Shown here: positions 7,009 to 16,268 of the stretch, piece after piece | Numbering within the stretch: the first letter of the stretch is position 1 | Layout: each line of letters begins with the position of its first letter | DNA from: Candidatus Gastranaerophilales bacterium | GTDB lineage: Bacteria > Cyanobacteriota > Vampirovibrionia > Gastranaerophilales > Gastranaerophilaceae | NCBI GenBank assembly: GCA_944323685.1 | Contig: CALUTJ010000026.1 | Coordinates: 1-34,117 of the forward strand | Length of the DNA stretch: 34,117 nt | Direction of reading: 5' to 3' | Made by a program: the position numbers and the translations under genes | The notes under the pieces: generated by a model | Database searches by the model: none | Seen by the model: the letters and a program-made list of their open reading frames with translations, nothing else | What the model was told of the DNA's origin: nothing

Positions 7009-7599
7009 TCAGCAGCCGCATTTATCGCCTTTTGTGAGTTTTTTGTATTCATCTTTCTGACACTGGTTCAAAAGTTCCATAAAACATTTTTTGTGGTCTT
7101 TTTGTTTATCTTTTATTTCAGATTTTATATCTTTTATCTTTTGTTTTTGTTCGTGTTTGGCGCGCCAGCTGCATTTTTCGCATTTCATTTTTTCGAGTTT
7201 AGCTTTTTCCTGTTTGCAGCACATTTTTAAGGGAGCGATTTCATCAAAGAATTTTTCGTCAATACATTTGCCTTTTACTCTCTGTTCCTGACTTAAGCCA
7301 AGTTTTGTATAGATTTCGCATCTTTTTTCAAAGTATTTTGTTTTCAGGTTTTGAAGTTCTTCGCAGGAATCAAACACCGGAGCACTGCCGCAGTTGCAGT
7401 CAGTCTTGCCGCAGGTCGGGCAGGGGTCTTTTTTTTCTTCACAGGTTTGATTGCACGGTGATGATGCAGGACAAACTATCGGGATAACGGAGGCTTGTGA
7501 AGGGGAGGGGATTGAAGCCATAGGCGGGGTAGGTACGGCAAAACTTGCTGTTGCGGTGCATAACATTGTTGCACAAAGGGTGATTGCGGTTTTTTTCAT
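7009..7599 (-). CDS. exported cysteine-rich protein, possibly Spy/CpxP-like
   Basis: The 196-residue protein has a clear signal peptide (MKKTAITLCATMLCTATASFA, cleavage near 21). A proline/serine linker follows, then a segment with CxxxxC, CPTCGKTDCNC and further cysteines: I count 18 Cys in the mature part. The C-terminal half is highly charged and helical. LGLSQEQR followed by paired helices recalls the LTxxQ motif of the Spy/CpxP/CnrX periplasmic chaperone and metal-sensing fold; this is a pattern resemblance only. AAGGAG precedes the ATG. It lies downstream of the Fur-family gene and has its own promoter with a long inverted repeat, so regulation by that repressor and a role in metal or redox stress are plausible. 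Confidence 0.7.
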   Translation of the reverse strand: MKKTAITLCATMLCTATASFAVPTPPMASIPSPSQASVIPIVCPASSPCNQTCEEKKDPCPTCGKTDCNCGSAPVFDSCEELQNLKTKYFEKRCEIYTKLGLSQEQRVKGKCIDEKFFDEIAPLKMCCKQEKAKLEKMKCEKCSWRAKHEQKQKIKDIKSEIKDKQKDHKKCFMELLNQCQKDEYKKLTKGDKCGC

Positions 7600-7610
7600 A
7601 TAAATTCTCC

Positions 7611-7673
7611 TTAACTTTAAATAACCTTTGTTATTTATAAAGTTAATTATAGAGATTGCAGCATTTCAGTAAA
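7611..7673 (-). promoter_or_regulatory. promoter with long inverted repeat upstream of the Cys-rich gene
   Basis: On the minus strand a -35 box TTTACT (7668-7673), a 16-nt spacer and a -10 box TATAAT (7646-7651) precede an inverted repeat at 7611-7646. Its arms are TTAACTTTATAAATAAC and GTTATTTAAAGTTAA around an AAAG loop: 15 pairs with a 2-nt bulge. It overlaps the expected transcription start and ends next to the AAGGAG ribosome binding site. It could be an operator for the adjacent Fur-family protein or an mRNA leader hairpin. Confidence 0.6.
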
Positions 7674-7698
7674 CGACAGCAGGGGAAGGCCTGTCAGG

Positions 7699-8130
7699 CT
7701 ATTTTTTGTCTTTACGGGCGCAGTTTTCACATTCTCCGTAAAGCTCAAACTTGTGGCCAGTTATATTAAACCCTGTTTTATCGGCTATAATTTTTTCCAG
7801 TTCTTTTACTGGGCAGTCGTCAATTGGTATCATTTTTTTGCATTTTACACAAATCATATAATGATGATGGGTGTGAGAATCTTTTATTATTTCGTACAAA
7901 GCTTTGTTGTCATCAAGCGTTGTAACTTTGTGAACAATGCCCAGATTTACTAATTTTTCAATGATTCTGTATACGGTTGAAAGGGATATTTTGTTATTTG
8001 TTTTTTTTATTTTTTCATATATATCTTCCACAGATACAGGCGTGCTGCTGTTTTGGAGAATACAAATTACGTCGTCCCTGTTTTTGGAAGCTCTTAGACC
8101 TTTAAGTTTTTCAGCGATTTTGTCTTTCAT
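7699..8130 (-). CDS. Fur-family metalloregulator (Fur/Zur/PerR type)
   Basis: The protein has about 143 residues. The winged-helix DNA-binding half carries SLSTVYRIIEKLVNLGIV (about 50-66). The dimerisation half carries a His cluster (H87, H89-H91, numbered from the upstream ATG) and the structural zinc Cys4 site C95/C98 and C135/C138. Sequence alone does not separate Fur, Zur and PerR. Two adjacent ATGs exist (8133 and 8130); GAGG sits only 2 nt before the first and 5 nt before the second, so I place the start at 8130. It is divergent from speE and upstream of the Cys-rich exported protein on the same strand. Confidence 0.88.
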   Translation of the reverse strand: MKDKIAEKLKGLRASKNRDDVICILQNSSTPVSVEDIYEKIKKTNNKISLSTVYRIIEKLVNLGIVHKVTTLDDNKALYEIIKDSHTHHHYMICVKCKKMIPIDDCPVKELEKIIADKTGFNITGHKFELYGECENCARKDKK

Positions 8131-8188
8131 CATATCCTCTATTAAAAAATTTTAACACAGTTTTTAGATAGTGTGTTAATGAGCTTTA

Positions 8189-8216
8189 TTTTACTTTATA
8201 CTGGTTGTGTTATAAT
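8189..8216 (+). promoter_or_regulatory. extended -10 promoter of speE
   Basis: TGTTATAAT gives an extended -10 (TATAAT at 8211-8216), with a weak -35 TTTTAC at 8189-8194 and a 16-nt spacer. It lies in the 124-bp divergent gap with the Fur-family gene. Confidence 0.55.
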
Positions 8217-8254
8217 CAAAAACACCAATCAGTTAACAAGAGGGAATTGCATTT

Positions 8255-9094
8255 ATGTTAGACATGAGATATTGCGAACTCAGCAAAGACGGCTTTGGCT
8301 GCTGTATGACCGTAAAAGAAACTTTGTTCAGCGGACAATCGGAGTTTCAAAAGGTAGATGTTTTTGATACGGAATCTATGGGCAGAGTGCTTACGTTAGA
8401 CGGTTTGATGATGACTACCGAACGTGATGAATTTTATTATCATGAGATGATTGCCCATATTCCGATGATGAACCATAAAAAACCGGAATCCGTTCTTGTA
8501 ATAGGCGGCGGCGATGGCGGTACAATAAGAGAAGTATTAAAACACGATACGGTTAAAAAAGTTGTACTCTGTGAGATTGACGGAATGGTTGTTGATGCTT
8601 GCAAAAAATATCTCCCGACCATAGGTTGTGAGCTTGATAACCCGAAGGTTGAAGTAAGAATTGAAGATGCAATTGAATTTATTAAAGATAAAAAAGCCCG
8701 ATATGACGTTATATTGATTGACTCAACAGACCCCATGGGCCCCGGTGAAGGCTTGTTTACAGAAGAATTTTATACAAATGTAAAAGAAGCTCTTAAAGAA
8801 GGCGGTATTATGTCTGCTCAGTCTGAATCTCCGTTTATTAATCAGGCTGAAATGAAAAAAATGTATCCTCTTTTAAGAAAAGTATTTCCTATAGTTGATA
8901 CTTATACAGGGCCTATCCCTTCATATCCGGGCGGCTACTGGAGCTGGTGTTTTTGCTCTGAAACTGTCAAACCGTTGAGCTATATTGATGAAGCCAGAGC
9001 GGAAAAAATTGCAAAACAATGTAAGATTTATAACAAGGAATATCACCTTGCACGTTTTGCGCTGCCCAATTTTGTTAAAGAACTGGTAAAATAA
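8255..9094 (+). CDS. speE: spermidine synthase (polyamine aminopropyltransferase)
   Basis: The 279-residue protein is full length for SpeE. It transfers the aminopropyl group of decarboxylated S-adenosylmethionine to putrescine in the cytoplasm. Visible motifs are the nucleotide-binding GGGDGG (84-89), the acidic cluster EDAIEF, the catalytic Asp in LIDSTDP (D156, with D159), and the conserved GPIPSYPGGYWSW near residue 225. No speD or speA homologue lies in the window. AGAGGG precedes the ATG. It is followed after 10 nt by a small exported protein gene, probably cotranscribed. Confidence 0.95.
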   Translation: MLDMRYCELSKDGFGCCMTVKETLFSGQSEFQKVDVFDTESMGRVLTLDGLMMTTERDEFYYHEMIAHIPMMNHKKPESVLVIGGGDGGTIREVLKHDTVKKVVLCEIDGMVVDACKKYLPTIGCELDNPKVEVRIEDAIEFIKDKKARYDVILIDSTDPMGPGEGLFTEEFYTNVKEALKEGGIMSAQSESPFINQAEMKKMYPLLRKVFPIVDTYTGPIPSYPGGYWSWCFCSETVKPLSYIDEARAEKIAKQCKIYNKEYHLARFALPNFVKELVK

Positions 9095-9104
9095 AGGGAA
9101 CATA

Positions 9105-9665
9105 GTGAAAAAGTTTTTAAGCGTATTGTTTTGTTTTCTTATTTCAAGTATGAATTTGTCTGTCTGTGCGGCAGATACACTTGTCAAAGAAGCGGTAAAT
9201 CAAGAGGTAACACAAGATGCGGCAGAGGCTCCTGTTTGGAGTGATTATGTCCCTAAAAAATATGAAAACCCCCGCTATTTTACAAGAGGAAAATCCATTG
9301 CGGAATTATCCGTCGGTATTTTTCTGACAGATTTAATAATAACCTGCCCTATCGGAATTCCTATGATAGTTCATTCAACTACAAAACTAAAAAACAGAGG
9401 TTATTATGAAAGAAAAGTAAAATTTGAAGAAGGTCTGGCAGAGGCGGAAAAAATAACGGATCCGGTGGAAAAACAAAAATATTATGACAGGCTGATTAAA
9501 GACTGCAAACTTGATATCAACAGAAAGTATAAAAAAGACCAAAAAGAAGCCAAACAAGCCGCAAAAGAGGCTAAAAAACAGGAAAAGGCCGTGGTGTCAG
9601 AGGATTTTTCCAAAGATACGGAAATAAATAAAGAAAACAAAGAAAATATAAAAAATAACGAATAA
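9105..9665 (+). CDS. exported or membrane-anchored hypothetical protein, 186 aa
   Basis: I do not recognise it. The start is GTG at 9105 with AAAGGGAA upstream. Residues 1-22 form a signal peptide (MKKFLSVLFCFLISSMNLSVCA). A second hydrophobic stretch at about 65-88 (ELSVGIFLTDLIITCPIGIPM) could span the membrane. The C-terminal half is a very charged Lys/Glu-rich probable coiled coil ending in a KENKENIKNNE tail. It may be a small envelope protein. It is 10 nt downstream of speE, but nothing links it to polyamines. Confidence 0.7.
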   Translation: MKKFLSVLFCFLISSMNLSVCAADTLVKEAVNQEVTQDAAEAPVWSDYVPKKYENPRYFTRGKSIAELSVGIFLTDLIITCPIGIPMIVHSTTKLKNRGYYERKVKFEEGLAEAEKITDPVEKQKYYDRLIKDCKLDINRKYKKDQKEAKQAAKEAKKQEKAVVSEDFSKDTEINKENKENIKNNE

Positions 9666-9732
9666 ACAAAAATTAACCCAAGACATATTACTAAAATATT
9701 AAGTTTTGTCACCGCTAACTTGTTAAAAAGTC

Positions 9733-9761
9733 TTTAAAGTAGCGTCTATTTACTATATACT
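9733..9761 (+). promoter_or_regulatory. possible manC promoter
   Basis: TTTAAA (9733-9738), a 17-nt spacer and TATACT (9756-9761) lie 37 nt before the manC start. Spacing is ideal; the boxes are four to five of six from consensus. Confidence 0.45.
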
Positions 9762-9797
9762 TTTGTAAGAATCAAATAATCTTAGGAGTTAGTATTT

Positions 9798-11255
9798 ATG
9801 GAAGTCAGTAACATTTACGCAGTAATACTTGCCGGCGGTTCGGGCAGCAGATTGTGGCCGTTGAGCAGAGAAGTCCACCCCAAACAGCTGATGAAGATTG
9901 ATTACAACTACACACTGTTTCAGGCAGCTTTTATGCGTTTGATAAACTGCGTGGATGACAAAAATATTTTAAGCGTAACAAATGTAAAGCTTGAAAGTCA
10001 GGTCAAAAACCAGCTTAAAGAAATGCAGGAAAAATTTTGCAGAAAATCAAGCTATAGAATTATTACCGAACCTGAAGGCAAAAATACGGCTCCCGCCATT
10101 GCTCTGTCTGTTAAATTTATTGAAAAATTACAAAAAGACAGAAACTCCAAAGATGACCCGATTATTGTTGTTGTACCTTCTGACAACTTGATTTTAGATA
10201 ACGAAAAATATTGCAAAGCAATTACTGACGGTATAAAGCTGGCTCAGGACAATTATATTGTTACTTTCGGTGTAAAACCCGATAAGGCTGATGCAGGGCT
10301 TGGATATATTAAAGCAAAAAATAATCGCAAAATCAGAGCGGTTGCCCCTAACGGGATGAAGGTTGAAGAATTTGTCGAAAAACCTGATATCGAAACCGCA
10401 AGAGAGTTTGTGGATTCCGACAGATATTATTACAACAGCGGAATGTTTGTGTTTAAGGCATCTGTTATGATGGCAGAACTTAAGAAATTTCAGCCTGAAA
10501 TTTATAACATAATAAAACACTCAAAACTTTCTTCGCAGATTCCGACTATTCCTTATCAAGATTTTAAGGAAATGCCGGATATTTCCATTGATTATGCAGT
10601 TATGGAAAGCAGTAAAAAACTTGCAATGATTCCTCTGGAATGTGACTGGAAAGATGTCGGTTCCTGGGAGGCAGTATACGATATTTCCGAAAAAGACGAC
10701 GACGGAAATTACATAATGGGCAATGTTTTAGATTTAGACAGCAAGGATTCTCTTGTTTATTCAACCTCAAAACTTGTCACCACAATCGGTTTGAATAATA
10801 CGGTCGTGGTAGAAACAGAAGACGCAGTGCTTGTCTGTGACAGAGAAAGGGTCAACGATGTCAAAAAAATAGTAAGCCACCTGAAAGAAATTGATGACGA
10901 AACCCAGTACTCGCACAAAACCGTGTACAGACCGTGGGGATATTATCAGGTTTTGAATACCGGCAAAGGCTTTTTGACAAAATGTATTTATGTAAACCCC
11001 GGAGCAAAGTTAAGTTTGCAATTGCATCATCACAGATGCGAACACTGGGTTGTGCTTGAGGGCAAAGCGTTTGTTATCAAAGGTGAAGAAAGCTTTGAAC
11101 TCGATAAAGGTGAAAGTATTGATATAGAAGTAGAAGAAAAACATTCTTTGCAAAACCCTTATGAAGAACCTTTAATGATTATGGAGGTTCAGCAGGGTGA
11201 CATACTGGACGAAAACGATATTGAACGTTTTGAAGACATGTACGGCAGAGTTTAA
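9798..11255 (+). CDS. manC: mannose-1-phosphate guanylyltransferase / mannose-6-phosphate isomerase
   Basis: The 485-residue bifunctional-type enzyme has an N-terminal nucleotidyltransferase domain (to about 355) with the signature AVILAGGSGSRLWPLSREVHPKQL (from residue 8) and FVEKP near 195. A C-terminal type II phosphomannose isomerase cupin (about 365-485) carries HHHRCEHWVVLEGKA and the PYEEPLMIMEVQ region. It makes GDP-mannose for surface polysaccharide. TTAGGAG precedes the ATG. No other nucleotide-sugar gene is adjacent. It converges with the helicase gene; the two stop codons are 5 bp apart and an AT-only palindrome (11252-11271) spans both, which may be a weak terminator. Confidence 0.93.
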   Translation: MEVSNIYAVILAGGSGSRLWPLSREVHPKQLMKIDYNYTLFQAAFMRLINCVDDKNILSVTNVKLESQVKNQLKEMQEKFCRKSSYRIITEPEGKNTAPAIALSVKFIEKLQKDRNSKDDPIIVVVPSDNLILDNEKYCKAITDGIKLAQDNYIVTFGVKPDKADAGLGYIKAKNNRKIRAVAPNGMKVEEFVEKPDIETAREFVDSDRYYYNSGMFVFKASVMMAELKKFQPEIYNIIKHSKLSSQIPTIPYQDFKEMPDISIDYAVMESSKKLAMIPLECDWKDVGSWEAVYDISEKDDDGNYIMGNVLDLDSKDSLVYSTSKLVTTIGLNNTVVVETEDAVLVCDRERVNDVKKIVSHLKEIDDETQYSHKTVYRPWGYYQVLNTGKGFLTKCIYVNPGAKLSLQLHHHRCEHWVVLEGKAFVIKGEESFELDKGESIDIEVEEKHSLQNPYEEPLMIMEVQQGDILDENDIERFEDMYGRV

Positions 11256-11260
11256 TTTAT

Positions 11261-13705
11261 TTATAAATTAAGATATCCTGCAAGGCTTTGTATATATTCA
11301 GCAGGTTTTACCGAGGCGTAAGGCTCAAAACTCAGAACGTTAAGATATTTTTTTGCACGGCTCACTGCAACGTAAAACAGCCTTAGGGCTTCGTTAGCTC
11401 CTCTGGGTTTTTGCCAAAGTTGTTTATAAATCAGCGCTTTCGGGGTGGGTTTGCCTTTGTGTTTATTGGCAATAATTCCGAACCCCGGTTTGTTTCCGTA
11501 TTGCATATCAAAAATTATATTTGATTTGTCAGGTGTTTTAGAGCTGTTTGCAATACTTAATACAAATACATACGGATACTCCAGCCCTTTTGAGGCATGG
11601 ATAGTGAGGATTTGTACGGCATTTACTACATGTGAATCTATTGAAGGCAATTCAAAATTGCGGTCATCTTTGATTTGTTCAAGATAGTCAATCAGGCTGT
11701 TTACGCTGATATAGCTCTCATTTTGTTCAAAGTCATCAATTATTTTTTCTAATATGCTTAAATTGTTATTTAAACTTATTGTGTCGGTGGCTTGGGTTTC
11801 TTCTTTTATGTTGAATACCGGCAGTTTTGTTTTAATTATTTCAAAAATTTGCAGCAGTGTAAGAGAGTTTTTGTTTTTTCTCAAATAATTTATTGTTTCA
11901 TAAATCTTCTCTGCCTGTTCATTCTCAGCTTTTTGCATTTGTTTGAGGGTTAAAAACTTTTGTGCAAAATTCAGACGTTTTATTTCATCGGCTGTCATTG
12001 TTTCTTTAAGCTCAGAGTCGAATTCTTTTTTCATTTTATAAATTTCGGCGTCAGAGCTGTTGACTTTTAAAAGTCTTATCAGCGCTTGTTCATCCTCGGA
12101 GTTTTTGATTAGCCGCAGGGCCGAGACAACATTTTTTACAACAGGTTCCTCAAAAAAGCCTGTATTAACCTTTTTGACAGAGGGGATATTTCTTTTTTTC
12201 AGTTCTTTTTCTACAATATCAGCCTGAGCGTGTGATTTTACAAGCACTGCAAAGTCTTTGTACTGGGCGTTGTCGCGTTCTAAAAGTTGTCGGGTTTCTT
12301 TTGCAATGTAGTCGGCTTCAGCTATTTTTTGTTCGTAGGCGTTTTCAAAACCTTCAATAACCGTTACTTTAACGTCTTTTGACGTGTCTGGAAAATCAAT
12401 ATTCGGGTTAGGGTTAAGGTTTTCGTCTTTGAGTTTTAATTCGTTTTGTGTAACAAAGTTTACCGCATTCAATACTTCCGGCGTTGAACGGTAGTTTATG
12501 GAAAGGTTTACGGGTTCATATTTACGGCTGTATTTATCTTCAACATTTTTATGCAGCACATCAAGGTTCTCCATCTGTGCGTATCTAAAACCATAGATAG
12601 ACTGTTTTCTGTCGCCTACAAAGGTCAAATCTGCATGTCCGGGGTCAAGTAATAGCTCTATCAACTCAAGCTGTGCACCGTTTGTGTCTTGAAATTCGTC
12701 CACGATAATGTGTTTAAAATACTCTTGATAATATGAACGAACAAGCCTGTTATTTTTAAAAATTTGTATTGTTTTGTTTATCAAATCATCAAAGTCTGCA
12801 ATATCGGCTTTTTCAAGTTCTTTTTGATAAAGGTCATAAATCTGCGCTATGATTTTTGTAAGCAAAAGTTCTGTTTGTTCTATCTGAGGTATATTTTCAG
12901 GGAACCCCTGCGCCATGCCAAATTCACTTGCTTTGTTTTTTCCGTTTTTGTCAAGTATAAGCTTTTCTTTGGCTATTTTGCCAAAAATGTCTTCGTTGAG
13001 CATAAAGCTGTCATCTGTGTATGGGTTAAAATGTCTTGCCCAGCTGTAGACGTAATCTTCTTTTGTATCAAATTTAAACGGGGTAGACATCAAAACTTGT
13101 GAAAATTCTTTTGTCGAGGCGGCTGCTTTTTCTAAAAATTCTTGAGGCGAAATGCCTAAGGATTTAATTTTTTTGATTATGCCGTAAATATCTTCAAGAA
13201 CGGTATCTATATCGTTTATTTTACCAAGCTGTGATACTTCGTTTATGTCTATGATTTCACCGTATTTTATGCGTTTTATAAGCCTGTCATAGATTTGTTT
13301 AAGCTCTTTTTCATTAGCCATTTTAAAAGACGGAGAAAGCCCCGCTTCGATTGAATATTTTTTTAAAATACGCATACAAAAACTGTGGAATGTAGAAATC
13401 CACAAATCTTCAACACCCAGTGCTTTTATTCCGTTAGCTTCAAGCGTTTTTACGATTCTGTCTTTCATCTCGCCGGCGGCTTTGTCCGTGAAAGTGATTA
13501 CAAGAATTTTGGATTGCGGATTTTCAACCCCCTGTTTTATTAAATCCAGCACAAGCTTTGTGAATCTGCGTGAGATTATTTGAGTTTTGCCTGTGCCTGC
13601 GCCGGCTACTATTTTTGTGCACGAGTCGTAAGGGTTGAGCACTGCCTGCTTTTGTGCCTCGTTTAAGCCGTTTGCAATATTTTCAATAACACTTGTATCA
13701 CTCAT
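11261..13705 (-). CDS. AddA-like UvrD-family (superfamily 1) helicase without nuclease domain
   Basis: The 814-residue protein has the superfamily 1A motifs in order: Walker A AGAGTGKT (about 34-41), ITFTDKAAGEM, DEFQDTNGAQ (about 335), the AddA/RecB-style GDRKQSIYGFR, INYRS, TIHASKGLEYPYVFV and RLFYVAVSRAKK (about 785). It ends shortly after motif VI. Classic AddA has about 1,200 residues with a RecB-like nuclease at the C terminus, which is absent here. The start codon overlaps the stop of the upstream nuclease gene by one base (TAATG), so the two are translationally coupled. Probable role: DNA-end unwinding in double-strand break repair upstream of RecA. Confidence 0.88.
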   Translation of the reverse strand: MSDTSVIENIANGLNEAQKQAVLNPYDSCTKIVAGAGTGKTQIISRRFTKLVLDLIKQGVENPQSKILVITFTDKAAGEMKDRIVKTLEANGIKALGVEDLWISTFHSFCMRILKKYSIEAGLSPSFKMANEKELKQIYDRLIKRIKYGEIIDINEVSQLGKINDIDTVLEDIYGIIKKIKSLGISPQEFLEKAAASTKEFSQVLMSTPFKFDTKEDYVYSWARHFNPYTDDSFMLNEDIFGKIAKEKLILDKNGKNKASEFGMAQGFPENIPQIEQTELLLTKIIAQIYDLYQKELEKADIADFDDLINKTIQIFKNNRLVRSYYQEYFKHIIVDEFQDTNGAQLELIELLLDPGHADLTFVGDRKQSIYGFRYAQMENLDVLHKNVEDKYSRKYEPVNLSINYRSTPEVLNAVNFVTQNELKLKDENLNPNPNIDFPDTSKDVKVTVIEGFENAYEQKIAEADYIAKETRQLLERDNAQYKDFAVLVKSHAQADIVEKELKKRNIPSVKKVNTGFFEEPVVKNVVSALRLIKNSEDEQALIRLLKVNSSDAEIYKMKKEFDSELKETMTADEIKRLNFAQKFLTLKQMQKAENEQAEKIYETINYLRKNKNSLTLLQIFEIIKTKLPVFNIKEETQATDTISLNNNLSILEKIIDDFEQNESYISVNSLIDYLEQIKDDRNFELPSIDSHVVNAVQILTIHASKGLEYPYVFVLSIANSSKTPDKSNIIFDMQYGNKPGFGIIANKHKGKPTPKALIYKQLWQKPRGANEALRLFYVAVSRAKKYLNVLSFEPYASVKPAEYIQSLAGYLNL

Positions 13706-16266
13706 TATTCATCCTCTCCGTCGCAAAGGTATTTGTAGGCACAATTGTCGCAGCCCCAGCCTTTTTCCGGTTTAAAATCAGTTTCTTCAAGAATTTTATC
13801 TATAACGGTTTCTTTAAGGTTTTGTATAATTTTGGCTTTGTATTGCTCCAGACGCTGCGCACTGACAAAATCTTCATTGCAGCCGTTGTCTTTTGATTTT
13901 GGTCTTATATAAACAAGCCCGAGCTGTGTTATTTTATCTTTAAATTCCGCTAAATCTTTGCTGTTTTGTACAGCCAGATAATATAAAGGAATTTGATAAT
14001 CATACGCCTTTTGAAGACTTTCAATATTTGACGGGTCTTTTCCGCTTTTTAATTTAAAGTTTACTCCGTACTCGCTTATGGCATAATCAAGCGTGTTTGT
14101 TTTGTCTTTGCCTGTTTTATAGTCTATAACACTTGTAGTGCCATTGTTATCCGTAATGATTGCATCTATTCTGCCGTCAAAGGTTACATTTGGCAGCTCG
14201 GGCAAAGTGAAAAAGAAGGATTTTTCACAAACAGCGTTAACGGGTGTGGCGTCAAAACCGCCTGTATGGTCGTAATCCGTAACAGCTTCTTTAAAATTAT
14301 TTTTCATCTCGGCAAGCGACAGCTCGCTTGCAGTTTTTACAAGCTCAATGTCAGTATCGGAAAATCCCGCCTGTTTTGCTTTTTCTTCGTCCTGTGCAGA
14401 GTTAAAAAGGATATCCGCAAGCGAAAGAGCCGTATCTTTGTTGTATTTATCTTTAAAATTAGTGTTTAAAACCTGAAATACGGCATGGACTATGCTTCCG
14501 TAGCTTGCAGAAAACGTGTAGGGCTCTTTTAGATTTAAAAGGTTTTTATAATAGTATTTTCTGGGGCAATTTAGGTAAGTGTTAATAGCGGACGGGTTGA
14601 GCCTCAGCGTGTCATCAGGGTTGATAACGGTTTGTTTTTCTTTTAACACCGGAGTTTGCAGCTGCGATGTTTTTGCCGCCTGTTCTTGCGGCTTTGTTTC
14701 TACTGCTTTAAAATTTGTTTTATCGCTGTTTTTAAGCAAATTAAAAAATACGGACGGCTGGGTTTGTTTTTTTGCTTCGTAAGAGTGGGTTGTTAGGGTA
14801 AGCTTGTTCTGTGCCAGCGACATAACGTTGCAAAAAGCAGACAACTGCTGTAGGAAATGGATTTCGTCCGTTTTTAAAAAGTATTTTATGTCAGGGTTGA
14901 TTTTTTGCAATTCTTTTAAAAGGGCAGTATCAGTTTGTGCTGAAACATACGGGTAAGAGGTATTTGCCCCCGGATAATTGTTTTGTGTAAGCCCTGCTAT
15001 ATAGACGTATTTTATATCTTTTAACTTTTTTGTATCCGTTGTAACAGAGGCAAGAAACACGGCATTTTTAGCGAGTTCATCATCTTTCGGCAGTCCCTGC
15101 ATTATTTCTTTAAAAGAGTCAAACTCGGGTGTTGCATCGAGGTTTTCAAAAAGTTTTTGAAGGTCATTAAGGCTCTTGATTTTTCCGAGCAGCGAGTCTT
15201 TAACCTTTGTGTTTTCAAATTTTGAAAGATTCTTTTTTATAAGAGTTTCTATGGCTTTTGCGTAGTTTCCTGTTTTGTAATCTTCATAGAAATTTTTTAT
15301 TGAGTTAAATTCATTGCTCAAAGAAGTTTTGTCGTTTTCTTCAAAGGTATTCCAGAGGGTAAAGATAGTTTCGATTAAAGATTTTTGATTATTTTCTTTC
15401 TGTGTAAAAATTTTATCGGCGCTGTAAGGGTTTTCTACAACACCAAAAACAATTGTTTTAAACAGTTCGTCAAGTTCTTCAAAACTAATTTCTTTTTGCG
15501 CTTTTGACGAAATATTTATGTTTTTTATTGCATCATAAGAAAATTCTTCGAGTTGTAATTCAAGAAAAACATCGCTAATTTTTTGATAGAGATTTATTTT
15601 ATTTTTTAAATTTTCATAGTCCTCGTTATAGATACTGCTTATAACAGGCAGTTTTTGTGCTTTTATAAGGTCTAAGAATTTTTTTCTTGCCTCTGTTTTG
15701 TCAATAAATACCGCTATTTGAGAGTAACTTGCCTTGCCTGATTCAACAAGGGATTTAATCTCATCAATTATGTAGAGAATTTCACTCTGGATATCGAAAA
15801 ATTCAACGTACTCAATGCAGCTTGAAGGTTCGGTTTCAAAACTTTGCACTGTTTCGGCGTTAAAACTGTTGAATAAAAAATCAACACGTTTTTTGATGTC
15901 TTCATTTTGTGTGTTGAACAGAGCATTAATACTGTTAACACCGAAAGGCAGTTTATAGCTGTTTTGCTGCATTATAGCTATATATGTTTTATAAAGCTCT
16001 GAAATCAACAAAAGCCTGTTAATATCAGTATCGGATGTTTGAATATTTTTAATAGTTTCTTCAAATTTTTGCGGGGTAATCCCGAGCTGATACATAGCAT
16101 TAAGTGTATTTGACAGCTCCTGAAAAAAATAATCCGACTTTGACAGGCAAACAAGAGCGCTGTTGTCTTTAAACAGTGTTTTTGCCTTTGCTTTCAGAAT
16201 ATTAAAAGCAAAAAAGCGGTAATTTATTTTGTCTTCATTGATATTTTGAGGTGCAGTTTGTTCCAT
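13705..16266 (-). CDS. AddB-like PD-(D/E)XK nuclease with iron-sulfur motif
   Basis: The 853-residue protein has an AddB/Cas4-type nuclease at its C terminus. Visible are H in GSIVHAVF (about 592), D in FDGRIDAI (about 700) and the D-Y-K core in VIDYKTGK (about 715). The Cys set that frames a 4Fe-4S cluster is also present: one in NCPRKYYY (about 567) and C839-x2-C842-x5-C848 at the very end. The N-terminal 550 residues look like a decayed helicase scaffold, with no Walker A. AddB is normally about 1,100 residues, so this is a shortened version. It starts 2 nt after the GNAT stop and overlaps the helicase start. Probable partner of that helicase in resecting broken ends. Confidence 0.82.
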   Translation of the reverse strand: MEQTAPQNINEDKINYRFFAFNILKAKAKTLFKDNSALVCLSKSDYFFQELSNTLNAMYQLGITPQKFEETIKNIQTSDTDINRLLLISELYKTYIAIMQQNSYKLPFGVNSINALFNTQNEDIKKRVDFLFNSFNAETVQSFETEPSSCIEYVEFFDIQSEILYIIDEIKSLVESGKASYSQIAVFIDKTEARKKFLDLIKAQKLPVISSIYNEDYENLKNKINLYQKISDVFLELQLEEFSYDAIKNINISSKAQKEISFEELDELFKTIVFGVVENPYSADKIFTQKENNQKSLIETIFTLWNTFEENDKTSLSNEFNSIKNFYEDYKTGNYAKAIETLIKKNLSKFENTKVKDSLLGKIKSLNDLQKLFENLDATPEFDSFKEIMQGLPKDDELAKNAVFLASVTTDTKKLKDIKYVYIAGLTQNNYPGANTSYPYVSAQTDTALLKELQKINPDIKYFLKTDEIHFLQQLSAFCNVMSLAQNKLTLTTHSYEAKKQTQPSVFFNLLKNSDKTNFKAVETKPQEQAAKTSQLQTPVLKEKQTVINPDDTLRLNPSAINTYLNCPRKYYYKNLLNLKEPYTFSASYGSIVHAVFQVLNTNFKDKYNKDTALSLADILFNSAQDEEKAKQAGFSDTDIELVKTASELSLAEMKNNFKEAVTDYDHTGGFDATPVNAVCEKSFFFTLPELPNVTFDGRIDAIITDNNGTTSVIDYKTGKDKTNTLDYAISEYGVNFKLKSGKDPSNIESLQKAYDYQIPLYYLAVQNSKDLAEFKDKITQLGLVYIRPKSKDNGCNEDFVSAQRLEQYKAKIIQNLKETVIDKILEETDFKPEKGWGCDNCAYKYLCDGEDE

Positions 16267-16268
16267 AG

